From positions 428,176 to 492,175 of the forward strand of contig CM038727.1 of the NCBI GenBank assembly GCA_021613375.1: a DNA stretch of 64,000 bases, given 5' to 3'. Under the pieces are notes generated by a model. The model did no database searches, was not told the origin of the DNA, and saw only the letters and a program-made list of their open reading frames with translations. Source of the stretch: Megaleporinus macrocephalus (Eukaryota; Chordata; Actinopteri; Characiformes; Anostomidae). Below, piece after piece: positions 1 through 12,892 of the stretch (position 1 is the stretch's first letter; every line of letters starts with the position of its first letter). The position numbers and the translations under genes are program-made.

Positions 1-270
1 ACCATCAAACGGGACCACCGCTGCGTAGTGGACGCACCATCTCCCACTTAATTACAGCCAAATTATTAAACTAATATTTATTAAACCAACTCAGGATCCT
101 CTCCATCTCAGCAGCACTCATTTCAGCTCACTAGCCATTTAATTACATACATCCTTTATATCCACTCACTGGCCGTTTACAGGCCCACTAGAGTCCACTA
201 GAGTCCACTAGAGTCCACTAACACTCTAAAACATGGAACATGGAGAAGCTTATTTGAAGTATGACAGAAC
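1..270. other. Non-repetitive left edge, no gene seen
   Basis: AT-rich single-copy-looking sequence before the large array. It holds three direct copies of the 10-mer gagtccacta at about 191-220. No coding exon or known element was recognised. Confidence 0.5.
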
Positions 271-298
271 TTTGTTGGGCTACAGTCCATTTAGACTG

Positions 299-1592
299 AG
301 TTTTGTTCGGCTAGAGCCAGAGTAGACTGAGTTTGTTGAGCTACAGTGGGTTTAGACTGAGTTTGTTGAGCTACAGTGGGTTTAGACTGAGTCTGTTGAG
401 CTACAGTGGGTTTAGACTGAGTTTGTTGGGCTACGGTGGGTTTAGACTGAGTCTGTTGAGCTACAGTGGGTTTAGACTGAGTTTGTTGATCTACAGTGGG
501 TTTAGACTCAGTTTGTTGAGCTACAGTGTGTTTAGACTGAGTCTGTTGGACTACAGTGGGTTTAGACTGAGTTTGTTGAGCTTCAGTGGGTTTAGACTCA
601 GTTTGTTGAGCTACAGTGTGTTTAGACTGAGTCTGTTGGACTACAGTGGGTTTAGACTGAGTTTGTTGAGCTACAGTGGGTTTAGACTGAGTTTGTTGGG
701 CTACAGTGGGTTTAGACTGAGTTTGTTGGGCTACAGTGGGTTTAGACTGAGTTTGTTGTGCTACAGTGGGTTTAGACTGAGTTTGTTGGGCTACAGTGGG
801 TTTAGACTGAGGTTGTTGAGCTACAGTCGGTTTAGACTCAGTTTGTTGAGCTACAGTGGGTTTAGACTCAGTTTGTTGAGCTACAGTGGGTTTAGACTGA
901 GTCTGTTGGGCTAAAGTGGGTTTAGACTGAGGTTGTTGAGTTACAGTGGGTTTAGACTGAGTTTGTTGAGCTACAGTGGGTTTAGACTGAGTTTGTTGAG
1001 CTACAGTGGGTTTAGACTGAGTTTGTTGGGCTACAGTGGGTTTAGACTGATTCTGTTGAGCTACAGTGAGTTTAGACTGAGTTTGTTGGGCTACAGTGGG
1101 TTTAGACTGAATCTGTTGGGCTACAGTGGGTTTAGACTGAGTATGTTGAGCTAAAGTGGGTTTAGACTGAGTCTGTTGGGCTACAGTGGGTTTAGACTGA
1201 GTTTGTTGGGCTACAGTGGGTTTAGACTGAGTTTTGTTCGGCTAGAGCCAGAGTAGACTGAGTTTGTTGAGCTACAGTGGGTTTAGACTGAGTTTGTTGG
1301 GCTACAGTGGGTTTAGACTGAATCTGTTGGGCTACAGTGGGTTTAGACTGAGTCTGTTGGGCTACAGTGAGTTTAGACTGAGTTTGTTGGGCTACAGTGG
1401 GTTTAGACTGAATCTGTTGGGCTACAGTGGGTTTAGACTGAGTATGTTGAGCTAAAGTGGGTTTAGACTGAGTATGTTGAGCTAAAGTGGGTTTAGACTG
1501 AGTCTGTTGAGCTACAGTGGGTTTAGACTGAGTCTGTTGGGTTACAGTGGGTTTAGACTGAGTTTTGTTCGGCTAGAGCCAGAGTAGACTGA
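299..1592. repeat. Higher-order marker variants in the 30-bp array
   Basis: A divergent unit with tcggctagagccagagtaga occurs three times, near 306, 1238 and 1568, and nowhere else that I saw. The last two are about 330 bp apart (11 units). This shows block duplication of multi-unit segments at the left end of the array. Confidence 0.75.
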
Positions 1593-4500
1593 GTGTGTTG
1601 AGCTACAGTGGGTTTAGACTGAGTCTGTTGAGCTACAGTGGGTTTAGACTGAGTTTGTTGGGCTACAGTGGGTTTAGACTAAATCTGTTGGACTACAGTG
1701 GGTTTAGACTGAGTATGTTGAGCTACAGTGGGTTTAGACTGAGTCTGTTGGGCTACAGTGGGTTTAGACTGAGTTTGTTGAGCTACAGTGGGTTTAGACT
1801 GAGTCTGTTGAGCTACAGTGGGTTTAGACTAAATCTGTTGGACTACAGTGGGTTTAGACTGAGTCTGTTGAGCTACAGTGGGTTTAGGCTCAGTTTGTTG
1901 GGCTACAGTGGGTTTAGACTGAGTTTGTTGAGCTACAGTGGGTTTAGACTGAGTTTGTTGAGCTACAGTGGGTTTAGACTGAGTCTGTTGGGCTACAGTG
2001 GGTTTAGACTGAATTTGTTGAGCTACAGTGGGTTTAGACTGAGTTTGTTGGGCTACAGTGGGTTTAGACTGAATTTGTTGAGCTACAGTGGGTTTAGACT
2101 GAGTCTGTTGGGCTACAGTGGGTTTAGACTGAGTATGTTGGACTACAGTGGGTTTAGACTGAGTCTGTTGGACCACAGTGGGTTTAGACTGAGTTTGTTG
2201 GGCTACAGTGGGTTTAGACTGAGTCTGTTGAGCTACAGTGGGTTTAGACTGAGTATGTTCGGCTACAGTGGGTTTAGACTGAGTTTGTTAAGCTACAGTG
2301 GGTTTAGACTGAGTCTGTTGAGCTACAGTGGGTTTAGACTGAGTTTGTTGGGCTACCGTGGGTTTAGACTGAGGTTTTGAGCTACAGTGGGTTTAGACTG
2401 AGTTTGTTGAGCTACAGTGGGTTTAGACTGAGTTTGTTGGGCTACAGTGGGTTTAGACTGAGTCTTTTGAGCTACAGTGGGTTTAGACTGAGTTTGTTGA
2501 GCTACAGTGGGTTTAGACTGAGTCTGTTGAGCTACAGTGGGTTTAGACTGAGTCTGTTGGACTACAGTGGGTTTAGACTGAGTTTGTTGGGCTACCGTGG
2601 GTTTAGACTGAGTCTATGGAGCTACAGTGGGTTTAGACTGAGTTTGTTGAGCTACAGTGGGTTTAGACTGAGTGTGTTGGGCTACAGTGGGTTTAGACTG
2701 AGTTTGTCGAGCTACAGTGGGTTTAGACTGAGTCTGTTGAGCTACAGTGGGTTTAGACTGAGTCTGTTGAGCTACAGTGGGTTTAGACTGAGTCTGTTGA
2801 GCTACAGTGGGTTAAGAGTGAGTTTGTTGAGCTACAGCGGGTTTAGACTGAGTCTGTTGAGCTACAGTGGGTTTAGACTGAGTTTGTTGAGCTACATTGG
2901 GTTTAGACTGAGTTTGTTGGGCTACAGTGGGTTTAGACTGAGTTTGTTGGGCTACAGTGGGTTTAGACTGAGTCTGTTGAGCTAAAGTGGGTTTAGAGTG
3001 AGTCTGTTGAGCTACAGTGGGTTTAGACTGAGTCTTTTGAGCTACAGTGGGTTTAGACTGAGGTTGTTGAGCTACAGTGGGTTTAGACTGAGTTTGTTGA
3101 GCTACAGTGGGTTTAGACTGAGTCTTTTGAGCTACAGTGGGTTTAGACTGAGTTTGTTGAGCTACAGTGGGTTTAGACTGAGGTTGTTGATCTACAGTGG
3201 GTTAAGAGTGAGTTTGTAGAGCTACAGTAGGTTTAGACTGAGTCTGTTGAGCTACAGTGGGTTTAGACTGAGTCTGTTGAGCTACAGTGGGTTTAGACTG
3301 AGTCTGTTTAGCTACAGTGGGTTTAGAGTGAGTCTGTTGAGCTACAGTGGGTTTAGACTGAGTCTTTTGAGCTACAGTGGGTTTAGACTGAGGTTGTTGA
3401 GCTACAGTGGGTTTAGACTGAGTTTGTTGAGCTACAGTGGGTTTAGACTGAGTCTTTTGAGCTACAGTGGGTTTAGACTGAGTTTGTTGAGCTACAGTGG
3501 GTTTAGACTGAGGTTGTTGAGCTACAGTGGGTTTAGACTGAGTTTGTTGAGCTACAGTGGGTTTAGACTGAGTTTGTTGAGCTACATTGGGTTTAGACTG
3601 AGTTTGTTGGGCTACAGTGGGTTTAGACTGAGTTTGTTGAGCTACAGTGGGTTTAGACTGAGGTTGTTGGGCTACAGTGGGTTTAGACTGAGTTTGTTGA
3701 GCTACAGTGTGTTTAGACTGAGTTTGTTGGGCTACAGTGGGTTTAGACTGAGTTTGTTGAGCTACAGTGGGTTTAGACTGAGTTTGTTGGGCTACAGTGG
3801 GTTTAGACTGAGTTTGTTGAGCTACAGTGGGTTTAGACTGAGGTTGTTGAGCTACAGTGGGTTTAGACTGAGTTTGTTGAGCTACAGTGGGTTTAGACTG
3901 AGTTTGTTGAGCTACATTGGGATTAGACTGAGTTTGTTGAGCTACAGTGGGTTTAGACTGAGTTTGTTGAGCTACAGTGGGTTTAGACTGAGTCTTTTGA
4001 GCTACAGTGGGTTTAGACTGAGGTTGTTGAGCTACAGTGTGTTTAGACTGAGTTTGTTGAGCTACAGTGGGTTTAGACTGAGGTTGTTGAGCTACAGTGG
4101 GTTTAGACTGAGTTTGTTGGGCTACAGTGGGTTTAGACTGAGGTTGTTGAGCTACAGTGTGTTTAGACTGAGTTTGTTGAGCTACAGTGGGTTTAGACTG
4201 AGGTTGTTGAGCTACAGTGGGTTTAGACTGAGTTTGTTGGGCTACAGTGGGTTTAGACTGAGTTTGTTGGGCTACAGTGGGTTTAGTCTGAGGTTGTTGA
4301 GCTACAGTGGGTTTAGACTGAGTTTGTTGAGCTACAGTGGGTTTAGACTGAGTCTGTTGAGCTACAGTGGGTTTAGACTGAGTCTGTTTAGCTACAGTGG
4401 GTTTAGAGTGAGTCTGTTGAGCTACAGTGGGTTTAGACTGAGTCTGTTGAGCTACAGTGGGTTTAGACTGAGTTTGTTGAGCTACAGTGGGTTTAGACTG

Positions 4501-6762
4501 AGTCTGTTGAGCTACAGTGGGTTTAGACTGAGTCTGTTTAGCTACAGTGGGTTTAGACTGAGTTTGTTGAGCTACAGTGGGTTTAGACAGAGGTTGTTGA
4601 GCTACAGTGGGTTTAGACTGAGGTTGTTGAGCTAGAGTGGGTTTAGACTGAGTTTGTTGGGCTACAGTGGGTTTAGACTGAGGTTGATGAGCTACAGTGG
4701 GTTTAGACTGAGTTTGTTGAGCTACAGTGGGTTTAGACTGAGTCTGTTGAGCTACAGTGGGTTTAGACTGAGTCTGTTTAGCTACAGTGGGTTTAGAGTG
4801 AGTCTGTTGAGCTACAGTGGGTTTAGACTGAGTCTTTTGAGCTACAGTGGGTTTAGACTGAGGTTGTTGAGCTACAGTGGGTTTAGACTGAGTTTGTTGA
4901 GCTTCAGTGGGTTTAGACTGAGTCTTTTGAGCTACAGTGGGTTTAGATTGAGTTTGTTGAGCTACAGTGGGTTTAGACTGAGGTTGTTGAGCTACAGTGG
5001 GTTTAGACTGAGTCTGTTGAGCTACAGTGGGTTTAGACTGAGTTTGTTGAGCTACAGTGGGTTTAGACTGAGTTTGTTGAGCTACATTGGGTTTAGACTG
5101 AGTTTGTTGGGCTACAGTGGGTTTAGACTGAGTTTGTTGAGCTACAGTGGGTTTAGACTGAGGTTTTGAGCTACAGTGGGTTTAGACTGAGTTTGTTGGG
5201 CTACAGTGGGTTTAGACTGAGTTTGTTGAGCTACAGTGTGTTTAGACTGAGTTTGTTGGGCTACAGTGGGTTTAGACTGAGTTTGTTGAGCTACAGTGGG
5301 GTTTAGACTGAGTTTGTTGGGCTACCGTGGGTTTAGACTGAGTTTGTTGAGCTACAGTGGGTTTAGACTGAGGTTGTTGAGCTACAGTGGGTTTAGACTG
5401 AGTTTGTTGAGCTACATTGGGTTTAGACTGAGTCTTTTGAGCTACAGTGGGTTTAGACTGAGTTTGTTGAGCTACAGTGGGTTTAGAGTGAGTTTGTTGA
5501 GCTAAAGTGGGTTTAGACTGAGTCTTTTGAGCTACAGTGGGTTTAGACTGAGGTTGTTGAGCTACAGTGGGTTTAGACTGAGTTTGTTGAGCTACAGTGG
5601 GTTTAGACTGAGGTTGTTGAGCTACAGTGGGTTTAGACTGAGTTTGTTGGGCTACAGTGGGTTTAGACTGAGTTTGTTGAGCTACAGTGGGTTTAGACTG
5701 AGTTTGTTGAGCTACAGTGGGTTTAGACTGAGTCTGTTGAGCTACAGTGGGTTTAGACTGAGTCTGTTTAGCTACAGCGGGTTTAGAGTGAGTCTGTTGA
5801 GCTACAGTGGGTTTAGACTGAGACTGTTGAGCTACAGTGGGTTTAGACTGAGGTTGTTGAGCTGCAGAGGGTTTAGACTGAGTTTGTTGAGCTGCAGTGG
5901 GTTTAGACTGAGTCTTTTGAGCTTCAGTGGGTTTAGACTGAGTCTGTTGAGCTACAGTGGGTTTAGACTGAGTCTGTTGAGCTACAGTGGGTTTAGACTG
6001 AGGTTGTTGAGCTACAGTGGGTTTAGACTGAGTTTGTTGAGCTACAGTGGGTTTAGACTGAGTTTGTTGAGCTATATTGGGTTTAGACTGAGTCTTTTGA
6101 GCTACAGTGGGTTTAGACAGAGTTTGTTGAGCTACAGTGGGTTTAGACTGAGTTTGTTGGGCTAGAGTGGGTTTAGACTGAGGTTGTTGAGCTACAGTGG
6201 GTTTAGACTGAGTCTGTTGAGCTACAGTGGGTTTAGACTGAGTTTGTTGAGCTACAGTGGGATTAGACTGAGTTTGTTGAGCTACATTGGGTTTAGACTG
6301 AGTCTGTTGAGCTACGTGGGTTTAGACTGAGGATGTTGAGCTACAGGTGGGTTTAGACTGAGTTTGTTAGAGCTACAGTGGGTTTAGACAGAGTTTGACA
6401 TAGTGGCTACAAGTGGGTGTAGACTGAGTTTGTTGAGCTACAGTGGGTTTAGACTGAGGTTGTTGGAGCTACAGTGGGTTTAGACTGAGTCTGTTGAGCT
6501 ACAGTGGTTTTAGACTGAGTTTGTTGAGCTACATTGGGTTAGACTGAGTTTAGTTGAGCTACAGTGGGTTTAGACTGAGTTTGTTGAGCTACAGTGGGTT
6601 TTAGACTGAGTTTGTTGGGCTACAGTGGGTTTAGACTGAGTTTGTTGGGCTACAGTGGGTTTAGACTGAGGTTGTTGAGCTACAGTGGGTTTAGACTGAG
6701 TTTGTTGAGCTACAGTGGGTTTAGACTGAGTTTGTTGAGCTACAGTGGGTTTAGACTGAGTC

Positions 6763-7695
6763 TGTTTAGCTACAGTGGGTTTAGAGTGAGTCTGTTGTGC
6801 TACAGTGGGTTTAGACTGAGTCTGTTGAGCTACAGTGGGTTTAGACTGAGGTTGTTGAGCTGCAGTGGGTTTAGACTGAGTTTGTTGAGCTGCAGTAGGT
6901 TTAGACTGAGTCTTTTGAGCTTCAGTGGGTTTAGACTGAGTTTGTTGAGCTACAGTGGGTTTAGACTGAGTCTGTTGAGCTACAGTGGGTTTAGACTGAG
7001 GTTGTTGAGCTACAGTGGGTTTAGACTGAGTCTGTTGAGCTACAGTGGGTTTAGACTGAGTTTGTTGAGCTACAGTGGGTTTAGACTGAGTTTGTTGAGC
7101 TATCTTGGGTTTAGACTGAGTCTTTTGAGCTACAGTGGGTTTAGACTGAGGTTGTTGAGCTACAGTGGGTTTAGACTGAGTCTGTTGAGCTACAGTGGGT
7201 TTAGACTGAGTTTGTTGAGCTACAGTGGGATTAGACTGAGTTTGTTGAGCTACATTGGGTTTAGACTGAGTCGTTTGAGTTACAGTGGGTTTAGACTGAG
7301 GTTGTTGAGCTACATTGGGTTTAGACTGAGTTTGTTGAGCTACAGTGGGTTTAGACTGAGTTGGTTGAGCTACAGTGGGTTTAGAGTGAGTCTGTTGAGC
7401 TACAGTGGGTTTAGACTGAGTCTGTTGAGCTACAGTGGGTTTAGACTGAGGTTGTTGAGCTACAGTGGGTTTAGACTGAGTCTGTTGGGCTACAGTGGGT
7501 TTAGACTGAGTCTGTTTAGCTACAGTGGGTTTAGAGTGAGTCTGTTGAGCTACAGTGGGTTTAGACTGAGTCTGTTGAGCTACAGTGGGTTTAGACTGAG
7601 GTTGTTGAGCTGCAGTGGGTTTAGACTGAGTTTGTTGAGCTGCAGTAGGTTTAGACTGAGTCTTTTGAGCTTCAGTGGGTTTAGACTGAGTTTTG
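6763..7695. repeat. 750-bp higher-order duplication in the 30-bp array
   Basis: A run of distinctive variants (a tttagagtgag unit, then gctgcagtgg, gctgcagtagg and gcttcagtgg units) at about 6763-6945 recurs in the same order 750 bp later, at about 7513-7695. That is exactly 25 units. A similar order appears near 5761-5930. Block duplication or unequal crossover is the simplest explanation. Confidence 0.75.
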
Positions 7696-10633
7696 AGCTT
7701 CAGTGGGTTTAGACTGAGTCAGTTGAGCTACAGTGGGTTTAGACTGAGTTGTTGAGCTACAGTGGGTTTAGACTGAGTCTGTTGAGCTACAGTGGTTTAG
7801 TGACTGAGTTTGGTTGAGCTACAGTGGTTTAGACTGAGTTTGTTGAGCTATCTTGGGTTTAGACTGAGTCTTTGAGCTACAGTGGTTTAGACTGGAGCTA
7901 CATTGGGTTTAGACTGAGTCTTTTGAGTTACAGTGGGTTTAGACTGAGGTTGTTGAGCTACATTGGGTTTAGACTGAGTTTGTTGAGCTACAGTGGGTTT
8001 AGACTGAGTTGGTTGAGCTACAGTGGGTTTAGACTGAGTCTGTTGGGCTACAGTGGGTTTAGACTGAGGTTGTTGAGCTACAGTGGGTTTAGACTGAGTC
8101 TGTTGGGCTACAGTGGGTTTAGAGTGAGTCTGTTGAGCTACAGTGGGTTTAGACTGAGTTTGTTGAGCTACATTGGGTTTAGACTGAGTTTGTTGAGCTA
8201 CAGTGGGTTTAGACTGAGTTTGTTGGGCTACAGTGGGTTTAGACTGAGTTTGTTGAGCTACAGTGGGTTTAGACTGAGTTTGTTGAGCTACATTGGGTTT
8301 AGACTGAGTTTGTTGAGCTACAGTGGGTTTAGACTGAGTTTGTTGAGCTACAGTGGGTTTAGACTGAGTCTGTTGAGCTACAGTGGGTTTAGACTGAGTT
8401 TGTTGAGCTACAGTGGGTTTAGACTGAGTTTGTTGAGCTACAGTGGGTTTAGACTGAGTCTGTTGAGCTACAGTGGGTTTAGACTGAGGTTGTTGACCTA
8501 CAGTGGGTTTAGACTGAGTCTGTGGAGCTACAGTGGGTTTAGACTGAGTTTGTTGAGCTACAGTGGGTTTAGACTGAGTTTGTTGAGCTACAGTGGGTTT
8601 AGACTGAGTCTGTTGAGCTACAGTGGGTTTAGACTGAGTCTGTTTAGCTACAGTGGGTTTAGACTGAGTTTGTTGAGCTACAGTGGGTTTAGACTGAGGT
8701 TGTTGAGCTACAGTGGGTTTAGACTGAGGTTGTTGAGCTACAGTGGGTTTAGACTGAGTTTGTTTGGCTACAGTGGGTTTAGACTGAGGTTGTTGAGCTA
8801 CAGTGGGTTTAGACTGAGTTTGTTGAGCTACAGTGGGTTTAGACTGAGTCTGTTGAGCTACAGTGGGTTTAGACTGAGTCTGTTTAGCTACAGTGGGTTT
8901 AGAGTCAGTCTGTTGAGCTACAGTGGGTTTAGACTGAGTCTTTTGAGCTACAGTGGGTTTAGACTGAGGTTGTTGAGCTACAGTGGGTTTAGACTGAGTC
9001 TTTTCAGCTACAGTGGGTTTAGACTGAGTTTGTTGAGCTACAGTGGGTTTAGACTGAGGTTGTTGAGCTACAGTGGGTTTAGACTGAGTTTGTTGAGCTA
9101 CAGTGGGTTTAGACTGAGTTTGTTGAGCTACAGTGGGTTTAGACTGAGTTTGTTGAGCTACAGTGGGTTTAGACTGAGGTTGTTGAGCTACAGTGGGTTT
9201 AGACTGAGTTTGTTGAGCTACAGTGGGTTTAGACTGAGTTTGTTGAGCTACAGTGGGTTTAGACTGAGTTTGTTGAGCGACATTGGGTTTAGACTGAGTC
9301 TTTTGAGCTACAGTGGGTTTAGACTGAGTCTTTTGAGCTACAGTGGGTTTAGACTGAGTTTTTTGAGCTACAGTGGGTTTAGACTGAGGTTGTTGAGCTA
9401 CAGTGGGTTTAGACTGAGTTTGTTGAGCTACAGTGGGTTTAGACAGAGTTTGTTGAGCTACAGTGGGTTTAGACTGAGTTTGTTGAGCTACAGTGGGTTT
9501 AGACTGAGGTTGTTGAGCTACAGTGGGTTTAGACTGAGTCTGTTGAGCTACAGTGGGTTTAGACTGAGTTTGTTGAGCTACAGTGGGATTAGACTGCGTT
9601 TGTTGAGCTACATTGGGTTTAGACTGAGTCTTTTGAGCTACAGTGGGTTTAGAATGAGGTTGTTGAGCTACAGTGGGTTTAGACTGAGTTTGTTGAGCTA
9701 CAGTGGGTTTAGACTGAGTTTGTTGAGCTACAGTGGGTTTAGACTGAGTTTGTTGGGCTACAGTGGGTTTAGACTGAGTTTGTTGAGCTACAGTGGGTTT
9801 AGACTGAGGTTGTTGAGCTACAGTGGGTTTAGACTGAGTCTGTTGAGCTACAGTGGGTTTAGACTGAGTTTGTTGAGCTACATTGGGTTTAGACTGAGTT
9901 TGTTGAGCTACAGTGGGTTTAGACTGAGTCTGTTGGGCTACAGTGGGTTTAGACTGAGGTTGCTGAGCTACAGTGGGTTTAGACTGAGTCTGTTGGGCTA
10001 CAGTGGGTTTAGACTGAGTCTGTTGAGCTACAGTGGGTTTAGACTGAGTTTGTTGAGCTACATTGGGTTTAGACTGAGTCTGTTGAGCTACAGTGGGTTT
10101 AGACTGAGTTTGTTGGGCTACAGTGGGTTTAGACTGAGTTTGTTGAGCTACAGTGGGTTTAGACTGAGGTTGTTGAGCTACAGTGGGTTTAGACTGAGTC
10201 TGTTGAGCTACAGTGGGTTTAGACTGAGTTTGTTGAGCTACATTGGGTTTAGACTGAGTTTGTTGAGCTACAGTGGGTTTAGACTGAGTTTGTTGAGCTA
10301 CAGTGGGTTTAGACTGAGTCTGTTGGGCTACAGTGGGTTTATACTGAGGTTGTTGAGCTACAGTGGGTTTAGACTGAGTCTGTTGGGCTACAGTGGGTTT
10401 AGACTGAGGTTGTTGAGCTACAGTGGGTTTAGACTGAGGTTGTTGAGCTAGAGTCGAGGTTGAACAGGATTGTGTTGAGTGGTAGGTAAGCAGACAGTCA
10501 GATGGGGGCGCTGTGTATGAACTACAGACAGAGAGAAATACAGACTGAGCTCAGATCTAACCTCTCAGAGTCTGATCTGTCTGATTTTAGCTCTGAGTCA
10601 TTACAGTTTGTGATGTGAGCGCAGTTGCTGAAC

Positions 10634-10932
10634 TCCTCTAACTACTCCTCTCACTACTCCTCTAACTACTCCTTTCACTACTCCTTTCACTACTCCTCTC
10701 ACTACTCCTCTCACCATACCTCTCACTACTCCTCTAACTACTCCTCTCACCACTCCTCTAACTGCTCCTCTCACTACTCCTCTCACCATACCTCTCACTA
10801 CTCCTCTAACTACTCCTCTCACCACTCCTCTAACTGCTCCTCTAACTACTCCTCTAAGTACTCCTCTAACTACTCCTCTCACTACTCCTCTCAGTACTTC
10901 TCTCACTACTCCTCTCACTACTCCTCTCACTC
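10634..10932. repeat. 12-bp minisatellite (actcctctcact type)
   Basis: About 25 copies of a pyrimidine-rich 12-mer, with variants at the second half (aact, cact, gtac). The incidental ORFs on both strands (Ser/Tyr/His-rich on plus, Arg/Val/Gly-rich on minus) are products of the repeat. Confidence 0.9.
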
Positions 10933-10940
10933 CTCACTCT

Positions 10941-11410
10941 CTCTCCCTCTGCTTATCTGCCCTCACCATCCACAGCTCAGAGCAACATTACAACACAGTG
11001 AGTTCATCATGTCTCCGGCTGTGTTCTTCTCAGGGTCCCAGCGCCGGCAGGAGGAGGACCACTGACCAGACAGATGAACAAGCCCCCCGGCCCCCCCGTG
11101 TCTCATTTCCAGTGAATAATTAAAGCGGCTGCTCCACCGCTGCTCGTTAGCGCTGTGATTATTGATCATTAGATTCTCCGACACGTCACCAAGAGAAATG
11201 TTGAAAAGCCGAACTCCGAATCAGAAGAACCTAAAAACTCAGAAATCTCACAGCGAGGGGCTACGCCCACACTCCCACCCGCCGAGGACCAATCAGCCGT
11301 CTCACACGTACAGCGGCGGATTTTCACTCTGCGTCTGTAACTCGTTCTGTCTGAAAATAATTTGAGGGTATAGATCAGACACCGAGCGTAACGACCTTCG
11401 GCTCCAATCT
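10941..11410. other. Unique stretch, no gene recognised
   Basis: Mixed-composition sequence between two arrays. Short ORFs in it overlap on both strands and resemble no family I recognise. No splice-flanked exon or RNA gene was seen. Confidence 0.4.
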
Positions 11411-11414
11411 TTCA

Positions 11415-12420
11415 CCCTGTAATAACAGTGTCATAACACTGTAATAGAACTGTACCATAAATGTAATAACACTGTAATAATGCTGTACTAGAAATGTAAT
11501 AACACTGTAATAATGCTGTACTAGAAATGTAATAACACTGTAATAGGACTGTAATAACACTACACTGGAACTGTAATAACACTGTAATAGGACTGTAATA
11601 ACACTGTAATAGGACTGTAATAACACTGTAATATGACTGTAATAACACTACACTAGAACTGTAGTAACACTGTAATAGAACTGTAGTTCAAACGTAATAG
11701 GACTGTAAAAAGAATGTAATAAGACTGTAGTAAGAATGTACTAGAACTGTAGTTTAAACATAATAGGACTGTAATAAGAATGTAATAGGACTGTAATAAG
11801 AATGTAATAGGACTGTAGTTAGAATGTTATAGGACTGTAATTAGATTGTAATAGGACTGTAGTTAGAATGTAATAGGACTGTAATAAGAATGTTTTAGGA
11901 CTGTAGTTAGATTGTAATAGGACTGTAGTTAGAATGTAATAGAACTGTAATAAGAATGTAATAGGACTGTAATAAGAATGTAATAGGACTGTAATAAGAA
12001 TGTAATAGGACTGTAGTTAGAATGTAATAGGACTGTAATGAGAATGTAATAGGACTGTAATGAGAATGTAATAGGACTGTAATGAGAATGTAATAGGACT
12101 GTAATAAGAATGTAATAGGACTGTAGTTAGAATGTTATAGGACTGTAATTAGATTGTAATAGGACTGTAGTTAGAATGTAATAGGACTGTAATAAGAATG
12201 TTTTAGGACTGTAGTTAGATTGTAATAGGACTGTAGTTAGAATGTAATAGAACTGTAATAAGAATGTAATAGGACTGTAATAAGAATGTAATAGGACTGT
12301 AATAAGAATGTAATAGGACTGTAGTTAGAATGTAATAGGACTGTAATGAGAATGTAATAGGACTGTAATAAGAATGTAATAGGACTGTAGTTAGACTGTA
12401 ATAGGACTCTACTTGAATGT
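11415..12420. repeat. 22-bp minisatellite (gactgtaataagaatgtaat type)
   Basis: Degenerate at the left, where units contain aacactgtaata, then regular 22-bp units. A block carrying the variants agaatgttat and aagaatgtttt at about 11821-11990 recurs at about 12129-12298. The 308-bp offset equals 14 units, so this is a higher-order duplication. Confidence 0.85.
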
Positions 12421-12643
12421 CACTTAGACATGGCAGCGATGCGTATCGACCTGGGCTGGTCAGCTTCCCCAAACAGGTCCAGACTGGCCCGTATGCAGCA
12501 GCACCTGCTGGACAGCCTGGCTCCGCTCCATAGGTACCCCAGCATCCGGTCCAACACGACTAGACTCTGCAACAGCTTCTTCCCCCAAACCATCAGACTT
12601 CTCAACACAACTCAACGTCTGAACTGATATCTTCTGGTACATG

Positions 12644-12645
12644 TA

Positions 12646-12680
<35 letters not shown>

Positions 12681-12751
12681 CTCTCTCTCTCTCTCTCTAC
12701 TCTCTCTCTCTCTCTCCCTCTCCTCTCTCTACTCTCTCTCTCTCTCTCTCT

Positions 12752-12819
<68 letters not shown>

Positions 12820-12870
12820 CTCTCCTCTCTCTACTCTCTCTCTCTCTCTCTCTCTCTCCTCTCCTCTCTC
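12644..12870. repeat. (CT)n microsatellite
   Basis: Nearly pure CT dinucleotides with occasional tact and cctc interruptions. It sits where LINE B normally has a short UTR stretch after gatatcttct. Confidence 0.95.
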
Positions 12871-12892
12871 TATAAAAAAAGGGAAGCATTTT

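Larger units (their letters stand above)
271..10450. repeat. Giant 30-bp minisatellite, about 340 copies
   Basis: The unit contains gctacagtgggtttagactg and repeats every 30 bp with few substitutions. Because 30 is divisible by three and one frame on each strand has no stop, the array yields long ORFs: a decapeptide (S/G)YSGFRLSLL on the plus strand, including an 859-codon run at 7872-10451, and [10 protein letters not shown] on the minus strand. The other frames are closed by TAG, TGA or TAA inside the unit. Plus-frame breaks come from ctaaag or ctagag variants and from indels. No promoter, splice structure or non-repeat coding domain is attached, so I call it satellite DNA and not a gene. 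Confidence 0.95.

Noticed and set aside
333..10451. Long plus-strand ORFs encoding [10 protein letters not shown] repeats as a possible repetitive structural protein
   Set aside because: The frame is open only because the 30-bp unit lacks a stop in it. There is no signal peptide, non-repeat domain or intron structure, and stop variants interrupt it repeatedly.
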